Assembly (NCBI RefSeq): GCF_003326475.1
Contig: NZ_JPWA01000001.1
Coordinates: 124,001-188,000, forward strand
Length of the DNA stretch: 64,000 bases
DNA from: Thalassospira xianhensis MCCC 1A02616
GTDB taxonomy: Bacteria; Pseudomonadota; Alphaproteobacteria; Rhodospirillales; Thalassospiraceae
Direction of reading: 5' to 3'
Under the pieces are notes generated by a model, which saw only the letters and a list, made by a program, of their open reading frames with translations, ran no database searches and was not told where the DNA came from. Shown piece by piece: positions 59,578-64,000 of the stretch. Numbering within the stretch: position 1 is the first letter of the stretch; every line of letters begins with the position of its first letter. The translations under genes were made by a program, and so were the position numbers.

Positions 59578-59982
59578 ATGCGTCCAGAGTTCATTAACCA
59601 CATGCGAGAAGCGGTCCGAGTTGCCGCCGCAGGAATGTATTTTGAGGAGCAGGGGGCCTGGGGAATGGCCTTGGCATTGTTTGCGGCGTTGCGAAAAGAG
59701 AAATTACCCGCGCGACTTTTACTGGCCACAGAGTTCGTGCACGCCATGGTTTCCTTAGACGATGAAGTCTACGACCACGAAGGACCGATCCGAGCCATTC
59801 ACCAATCGAAAGAAATCTCTCCGGAAGAATTGGTCCACACCGCAAACTTACACGGATGTCCACCGCAGCAAGTGGCAAAGGACTACAAACACGCGACACG
59901 TATTATTGCAGAGGCACGCGCCTTGGCGGCAGACAGCGAGCTCATTCAAAAAGAAACCATGCCACAGCTTAGGCTCGCCTGA
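59578..59982 (+). CDS. Unrecognised 134-residue protein, AbiIII-like context
   Basis: The ATG at 59578 follows AGGGAGGGG. The protein is helical, with MYFEEQGAWGMALALFAALRKEK near the start and MVSLDDEVYDHEGPIRAIHQSK in the middle, and has no membrane segment. It is divergent from abiE and may be under the same repeats. No family is recognised, and an AbiIII-like name is not justified by sequence alone. Confidence 0.65.
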   Translation: MRPEFINHMREAVRVAAAGMYFEEQGAWGMALALFAALRKEKLPARLLLATEFVHAMVSLDDEVYDHEGPIRAIHQSKEISPEELVHTANLHGCPPQQVAKDYKHATRIIAEARALAADSELIQKETMPQLRLA

Positions 59983-60008
59983 ACATCTGACAGCTTAGCA
60001 ACAACGAA

Positions 60009-60039
60009 GAAGCCGCGCTCACAATGCGAACACGGCTTC
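60009..60039 (-). terminator. Hairpin between convergent genes
   Basis: GAAGCCG arms, extended by G-U pairs on the minus strand, lie between the convergent genes at 59578 and 60082. The stem is 12 base pairs. It is probably a terminator for the minus-strand gene. Confidence 0.55.
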
Positions 60040-60081
60040 ACCTCGTTTTCGAAGAACGCTAACGCCACCGCCCTCAGACAA

Positions 60082-60867
60082 TTATGCCAGAACGGCCTCC
60101 ATGGCAAAGAACCGCACATTGTCAGCCTTTTCGAACAGACCGATCACTTGTTCCATCTTCTGCTCATCTGCTCTGAGTGGACGAAATCTTTCGAATCTAG
60201 CTCGCTTTTTCTGGAGTAAGTATTCTTTTCGTTCGGGGTCGACATCCAATTCCATGATAGAATTCAGGCTCTTCTCAAGCCTCCCAGAGTCCTTGCGATA
60301 GGCGGCAACCAACCGGTTCAAAGACGCCACGTATTCAATCCCTTCCGACATATCCTGATGTACGGAATCCAGCAACGTGACTACTTCGTTTCCGTCACTG
60401 CACTGTGCAAAAACGACAGCAACATAAGGCGTCAATGAAGGACGCACATTCGCCGGAGAGTCTTCTTCAGGTCGACTGGGCAGAATAGCCTTTCTGAGCC
60501 GTTTGATTGCGGTAGAGGTCGCAGGCCGTCGCCTTGCCCGGTGACCACGCCCAATGACCTCAGGCTCTCTAATTTTGACGGAACCCACCCCTTCAAAAGG
60601 AACGTTCCCGAGAATCCACCTAGCCACATCTCTTGGATACACGGGGGAATAGCTGTCGCCAATAACAGAATCATCTGCGTAAGCGTCGTCAGAGCTATTC
60701 AGGCACCATGAAAAGTCGGTGCGATAGTAATTTTTGGGATCAGTCGACAGAATATGGACGATGCCATTCTGGTGGAAGTCGTGACCGACCTTCCAGAAGA
60801 ACGTGCGGCCATGCACGACAATTTTTCTGTAGCCTTTTGGCTTACGGATTGCGGGGGTGTTACTCAT
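60082..60867 (-). CDS. Unrecognised 261-residue protein
   Basis: The ATG at 60867 (MSNTPAIRKPKGYRKIVV) follows GGAGCATTCC. The first 100 residues are beta-rich with YYRTDFSWCLNSSDDA. A basic RARRRPATSTAIKRLRK region follows, and the last 100 residues are a charged helix. It may bind nucleic acid through the basic part. It is transcribed from the promoter at 61012-61040, giving a long leader of about 140 bases. Confidence 0.7.
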   Translation of the reverse strand: MSNTPAIRKPKGYRKIVVHGRTFFWKVGHDFHQNGIVHILSTDPKNYYRTDFSWCLNSSDDAYADDSVIGDSYSPVYPRDVARWILGNVPFEGVGSVKIREPEVIGRGHRARRRPATSTAIKRLRKAILPSRPEEDSPANVRPSLTPYVAVVFAQCSDGNEVVTLLDSVHQDMSEGIEYVASLNRLVAAYRKDSGRLEKSLNSIMELDVDPERKEYLLQKKRARFERFRPLRADEQKMEQVIGLFEKADNVRFFAMEAVLA

Positions 60868-61011
60868 GGAATGCTCCTGCAAAGCATAGCGTGCCGCCTT
60901 CGAAACATGACGGGCGCAATATAACTTGAATGCTAAATCCTCGGGTCAGAGACCCGGTAGGGTTAGGCTTTCATGGCAGGGCAAAACCTCTCTTTTGAAT
61001 GTCGAAACCCG

Positions 61012-61040
61012 AATTTACACGCAACAGGCTTCCTTGTCAA
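61012..61040 (-). promoter_or_regulatory. Promoter of the 60867 gene, inside the end of the ART gene
   Basis: On the minus strand TTGACA is at 61035-61040 and TAAATT is 17 bases later. The -35 lies within a palindrome (61029-61053) that also contains the ART stop codon. Confidence 0.6.
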
Positions 61041-61053
61041 CAATTCAAGGAAG
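61029..61053. repeat. Inverted repeat CTTCCTTG ... CAAGGAAG over a promoter
   Basis: Perfect 8-base arms at 61029-61036 and 61046-61053 flank 9 bases. The repeat covers the -35 box of the minus-strand promoter and the ART stop codon. It fits an operator, or a small terminator for the ART gene. Confidence 0.6.
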
Positions 61054-61563
61054 CATAGTGCTGGCGACGGAAGCTTCAGGCGAAAGGGATTCCACCGACA
61101 AGACGTGGATTAGGCCGGGATCAAAGACCGCATAGCTATAGTCAGCTTCCGGAACAACGCGAAGAAAATCTTTGTCAGAGAGGCTATCCAATTTCGAAAG
61201 AGTCCCATTCGCAGACAGCTCGTTGATCCGTTCGGTGGTCACGCCCTCATACCGATTGAGATAGCGAATGCAATCGTAGCCCGCCGCCCTAGCCCTTCGA
61301 AAGGTGTCTTTCCCCCAACTGCCGGTATCTTTCGCATTCTTGATGCGGGAGACATTGAGAACTACGGAGTATAACCACCCACTTGACCCCGCTCGCATAC
61401 GCGCCTGTGCTTCGGAGCCAAAGTGGAAACCTTGGTCCCCGCCAGGGCGGTGGCTGAAGCTTGAAAATTTCTCCTTCGAACCGTGAAATAGAACCAGGGG
61501 TTCTCCATGATCGGCTCGAAGAGCATTCTTTTTATAAGCTATTGTCGATGGTTGAGCGCCCAT
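61045..61563 (-). CDS. ADP-ribosyltransferase-like (ART) protein
   Basis: This 172-residue protein has the order of a polyvalent-protein type ART fold. LVLFHGSKEKFSSF (about 23) has the NAD-contact His. GFHFGSEAQARMRAG gives the second strand. FRRARAAGYDCIRYLNRYEG matches the Y-D-G-Y/N block, and YSYAVFDPGLIHVLSV is the closing strand. An obvious catalytic Glu is not certain. It could modify a protein or nucleic acid, or bind NAD-derived ligands. The start could also be 61614. Confidence 0.6.
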   Translation of the reverse strand: MGAQPSTIAYKKNALRADHGEPLVLFHGSKEKFSSFSHRPGGDQGFHFGSEAQARMRAGSSGWLYSVVLNVSRIKNAKDTGSWGKDTFRRARAAGYDCIRYLNRYEGVTTERINELSANGTLSKLDSLSDKDFLRVVPEADYSYAVFDPGLIHVLSVESLSPEASVASTMLP

Positions 61564-61638
61564 ATTTCTTCTCGCCTTAATAATCCGAGTGTCACAGATG
61601 AAAAAGGCTACCATACGACGAGCCTTTCGAGTAGAGAA

Positions 61639-61971
61639 TCATCCTCTTGAAGCAAATTCCGACACTGCTCCATCCTTTGCCGTGGCGCGCACGACGCGTC
61701 CGTAAATAGTTCGCGTCCATCCGTTATCGTGCCCGTGATTATTGGAAATCATAAAGCGACCGTCTGGGCCAATTTTTGTGATTTTGTGAGCATCGATGAA
61801 GCGCCCATTTACCTTGCAAAAGACAATATCTCCAACTCGATAGGTGCTTTCACGCTTGTATTCACAAACAGATGGATTGGGCAGAAGCGGCAACATACTG
61901 GAGCCAAAACACTTCATGGTTCCGGTGCCCGTTGTGGCCAAGCTACCAATCAATGCTTGATATTTCGTCAT
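61639..61971 (-). CDS. S24/S26-type serine protease-like protein
   Basis: This 110-residue protein has CFGSSMLPLLPNP with the predicted nucleophile Ser25, YRVGDIVFCKVNGRFIDAHKITKI with His62 and Lys63 as candidates for the general base, and ISNNHGHDNGWT, as in signal peptidases and LexA-type proteases. It lacks the membrane helices of classic signal peptidases and a DNA-binding domain. It may cleave a partner of this element. It is co-directional with the ART gene, which follows 75 bases downstream. Confidence 0.68.
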   Translation of the reverse strand: MTKYQALIGSLATTGTGTMKCFGSSMLPLLPNPSVCEYKRESTYRVGDIVFCKVNGRFIDAHKITKIGPDGRFMISNNHGHDNGWTRTIYGRVVRATAKDGAVSEFASRG

Positions 61972-62005
61972 CTCTGAAGACCTTTTTATAGTTAATTCCG
62001 TCAGG

Positions 62006-62034
62006 AGAATCAGCTCGAACCCTGAATATGTCAA
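62006..62034 (-). promoter_or_regulatory. Promoter for the S26-like gene
   Basis: AATGTTGACATAT on the minus strand puts TTGACA at 62029-62034, with GATTCT 17 bases downstream. It lies 35 bases from the start codon, in a divergent gap with the PRTase gene. Confidence 0.6.
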
Positions 62035-62110
62035 CATTATTTTCTTTCGCGCCGTTGCCAACTTAACCATCGAAGCAAAAAATGTTGACTGAAAAGTACA
62101 AATCTGTTTG

Positions 62111-62135
62111 TTTTCCTTCATACATTAAGGAGAAA
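62111..62135. promoter_or_regulatory. TTTTCCTT / AAGGAGAAA motif before the PRTase gene
   Basis: The half-sites at 62111-62118 and 62127-62135 form an imperfect inverted pair. The second includes the ribosome site (AAGGAG), so a bound protein could block translation start as well as transcription. It resembles the repeats at 35982 and 52418. Confidence 0.4.
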
Positions 62136-62141
62136 CAGAAA

Positions 62142-63302
62142 ATGAATATTGCTCATTCCTTTGATATGGCCGAGCTTTTGGTTGAATTGCCGACGGGCAC
62201 GCTCGCGGTAAGAACACCAGACGTCGCTGCCGTGCCGAAGATTTGTGGATTTGCGGGGCGACGAAACCTGAAGCGCGGCTTTTTGTTTGTATCCCGTGTT
62301 CTCGGAAAGCATATTCCCGTGCGTCCGGCGGCGATGCGACAAACATTCCGCACTCTCGCCGGAAAGATCCCCAAAAGCCTCCCCGGGCCGGTGCTGTTTG
62401 TGGGTATGGCGGAAACCGCTGTATGCCTGGGAACCGGCGTATTCGACGAATGGTCACGACAAACTGGCCGCTCAGATTCCTTTTTCCTTCATACCACTCG
62501 ATATAAGACCGGAACTCCTCTCGCTTTTACATTTCAGGAGGAACATAGCCACGCGACGGACCATTTCGTCCATAGCCCATTGGACCCTGAAATGCAGAAG
62601 GCCTTGAGAATGGCGAGGTCTATTGTGTTGGTGGATGACGAGGCATCAACCGGGAAAACTTTTGCAAATTTCGTCAAAGCCTCCAAATCCTTCTGCACAA
62701 ATATCGAGGCAGTTGCCGCGTGCGTTTTGACTGACTGGAGCGACGGAAAAGCGCAAATCGGAATTGAGAAAGCGCTCCAAGTCCCCGTTTATATGTCGTC
62801 GCTATTGTGCGGGAGCTATCGGTTCGACCAGCGACACCTGGTTCCGCACAGGGCATCAGGGGGTGGGCAGGATCTTACACATAAACAACCGACCTTGCGG
62901 ACTGACTATGGCCGGTGTGGTTGCTGGTCAGACCCCTATCGCTTTAACGCGGCAGTTCTTGCTACCGGAAGGAAGCATCAGAAAACATTGGTTCTTGGCA
63001 CCGGTGAGTTTGCCTGGGGCCCATTCCGCCTCGCTGAGGACCTGGAGCAGGCCGGTGTCGACGTGCACTACCAGTCGACCACAAGGTCACCGATTCTCGT
63101 CGGTAATGATGTCAAGAGCGCCATTACCTTCAGAGACAATTACGGCGAGTGCATCGATAACTACGTCTACAACGTCGCAGACGCCAAATACGACCGCGTC
63201 ATTATCAGCGCAGAAACCGGTCTGCCATCGATGAGCGCTGATCTTCTCCGTTTCCTAAAAGCAGAGTTTTTTGAAATTCCTGGAGCATCCCATGCCTATT
63301 AA
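62142..63302 (+). CDS. PRTase-TRSP protein (Ter-associated phosphoribosyltransferase)
   Basis: The ATG at 62142 follows AAGGAGAAAC. In this 386-residue protein SIVLVDDEASTGKTFANF at about residue 165 is the PRPP-binding loop of type I phosphoribosyltransferases. RGFLFVSRVLGKHIPV comes earlier. The C-terminal TRSP domain is seen as LVLGTGEFAWGPFRLAEDL and VHYQSTTRSPILVGNDV. Such fusions belong to Ter-associated biosynthetic clusters proposed to make a nucleoside-like compound. The next gene, a HAD phosphatase, overlaps by 11 bases. Confidence 0.88.
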   Translation: MNIAHSFDMAELLVELPTGTLAVRTPDVAAVPKICGFAGRRNLKRGFLFVSRVLGKHIPVRPAAMRQTFRTLAGKIPKSLPGPVLFVGMAETAVCLGTGVFDEWSRQTGRSDSFFLHTTRYKTGTPLAFTFQEEHSHATDHFVHSPLDPEMQKALRMARSIVLVDDEASTGKTFANFVKASKSFCTNIEAVAACVLTDWSDGKAQIGIEKALQVPVYMSSLLCGSYRFDQRHLVPHRASGGGQDLTHKQPTLRTDYGRCGCWSDPYRFNAAVLATGRKHQKTLVLGTGEFAWGPFRLAEDLEQAGVDVHYQSTTRSPILVGNDVKSAITFRDNYGECIDNYVYNVADAKYDRVIISAETGLPSMSADLLRFLKAEFFEIPGASHAY

Positions 63303-64000
63303 GAGTAACGGTAGTGAAGCAGCCGCCGTAAGACGGCAGACGTATTCCTTTGTTGATCTTGATGATTGCCTATTCAACAGCAAACGGAAACTTTCTGAGA
63401 AGGGTGGCGTCACGTCCGACCATCAACCGGCGTCCGTCGACCGAACAGGGGAACACCATTCGTTTCGGTCTCCGGCACAGATGGACGTTCTTGCCGCGCT
63501 CCAAGCCATCGGAAAGGTTATTGTGGTTACCGGCCGCTCGATGTCGGCCCTCCAGCGAGTAACCACGACTTTGAATGCCGAATATTCCATTGGTTCCTTT
63601 GGCGGCTTTATCCTTGATGAGCAATGTCGCTTCATCGAAGACTGGAGCGCGCGGACAGAAGCAGAAGCCAGCAAGTACAAGGAACATCTTGATGTTCTTG
63701 TCGATGATTTGAAGCGAGTTGCCACCGCCGGTCACTACGACCTCAAGGTTCAAGTCATCTGGGACATCGGACAGCCCCTATACATTTGCGTGAGGCATAA
63801 CAGCTACGACACAGTTGAACTGGCGGACTTTGCCCGACGCTTCAAGTGGATGCTCCCACGCAATTGGCATCTCTATCTCAACGACAACAATCTTGGATTT
63901 TTGCCGCCATATCTCGGCAAAGACAAAGCTGTCTCTTGGTTGTGGGAGCACAAACTTCGTGATGTCGGGCTAACACTTGGCATGGGGGACAGCCTTTCTG
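63292..64000 (+). CDS. Ter-cluster type HAD phosphatase, cut by the window end
   Basis: The ATG at 63292 overlaps the PRTase end by 11 bases in another frame. 236 codons are visible, open to the window end. FVDLDDCLFNSKRK is motif I (DxD), VIVVTGRSMSAL motif II, GKDKAVSWLW carries the motif III Lys, and LGMGDSLS the start of motif IV. It resembles Cof-type sugar or nucleotide phosphatases. HAD enzymes follow PRTase-TRSP genes in Ter-associated clusters, so it probably dephosphorylates the product of that enzyme. Confidence 0.88.
   Translation, partial: MPIKSNGSEAAAVRRQTYSFVDLDDCLFNSKRKLSEKGGVTSDHQPASVDRTGEHHSFRSPAQMDVLAALQAIGKVIVVTGRSMSALQRVTTTLNAEYSIGSFGGFILDEQCRFIEDWSARTEAEASKYKEHLDVLVDDLKRVATAGHYDLKVQVIWDIGQPLYICVRHNSYDTVELADFARRFKWMLPRNWHLYLNDNNLGFLPPYLGKDKAVSWLWEHKLRDVGLTLGMGDSLS

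Noticed and set aside
1-64000. CRISPR arrays, insertion sequences, integrases, rRNA and replication origins
   Set aside because: No regularly spaced direct repeats, transposase motifs, recombinase motifs, rRNA segments or iteron arrays were seen on reading the window.

Overview
This 64 kb window looks like an accessory region of a large alphaproteobacterial replicon, probably a megaplasmid, chromid or very large integrative element. It has no rRNA, ribosomal protein, replication, partition or transposase gene. Most genes are short, uncharacterised and locally duplicated. The recognisable ones are typical of big mobile elements: HipBA, AbiE, SRAP, ASCH, ADP-ribosyltransferase-like and SLOG-like proteins, extra copies of smpB and rseP, and two tRNA genes. 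An MmcB-like nuclease, a family I know mainly from alphaproteobacteria, supports the host guess. No host can be named from the sequence alone. LAYOUT. 0-4.4 kb: a PEP-utiliser swivelling-domain protein and small membrane proteins. 4.4-9.8 kb: an RseP site-2 protease, a broken and an intact copy of one FGDN-type gene, and three exported proteins including a tail-collar protein. 10-19 kb: small membrane proteins, an ATP-grasp-like enzyme, a pilin-like protein and several duplicated families. 19-25 kb: HipBA with three operators, SRAP and ASCH proteins. 25-35 kb: a duplicated pair, a CPA2 antiporter, a second pilin-like protein, a three-copy family, a HAD phosphatase and a SLOG-like protein. 35-44 kb: unknown operons, a lipoprotein, a second HAD and a duplicated pair. 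44-56 kb: mainly minus-strand operons of unknown proteins, several ending in the same short tail, plus a PP2A-like phosphatase, an MmcB-like nuclease and a tRNA with an enlarged anticodon loop. 56-64 kb: tRNA-Gly(UCC), smpB, AbiE, an ADP-ribosyltransferase-like protein, an S26-like protease, and a PRTase-TRSP/HAD pair. WORKING TOGETHER. The PEP-swivel, ATP-grasp-like, PRTase-TRSP and HAD genes match the enzyme set described for tellurium-resistance (Ter)-associated clusters thought to make a nucleoside-like metabolite, although no TerD or TerC gene lies in the window. ART-, ASCH-, SLOG- and SRAP-like proteins add a nucleotide and nucleic-acid handling theme, and HipBA and AbiE act as maintenance or defence modules. 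Many transcription units share a strong promoter of the form RTGTTGACAAG-N17-TANNNT, and several promoter regions carry a TTTTCCTT/AAGGAAAA inverted motif. Both suggest coordinated control. The least explained features are a recurring C-terminal tail (Pro, then Ala or Ser, then Met, Leu or Val) on otherwise unrelated proteins, five predicted Cys-His-Asp thiol enzymes, and several reading frames interrupted by single stop codons or a frameshift.
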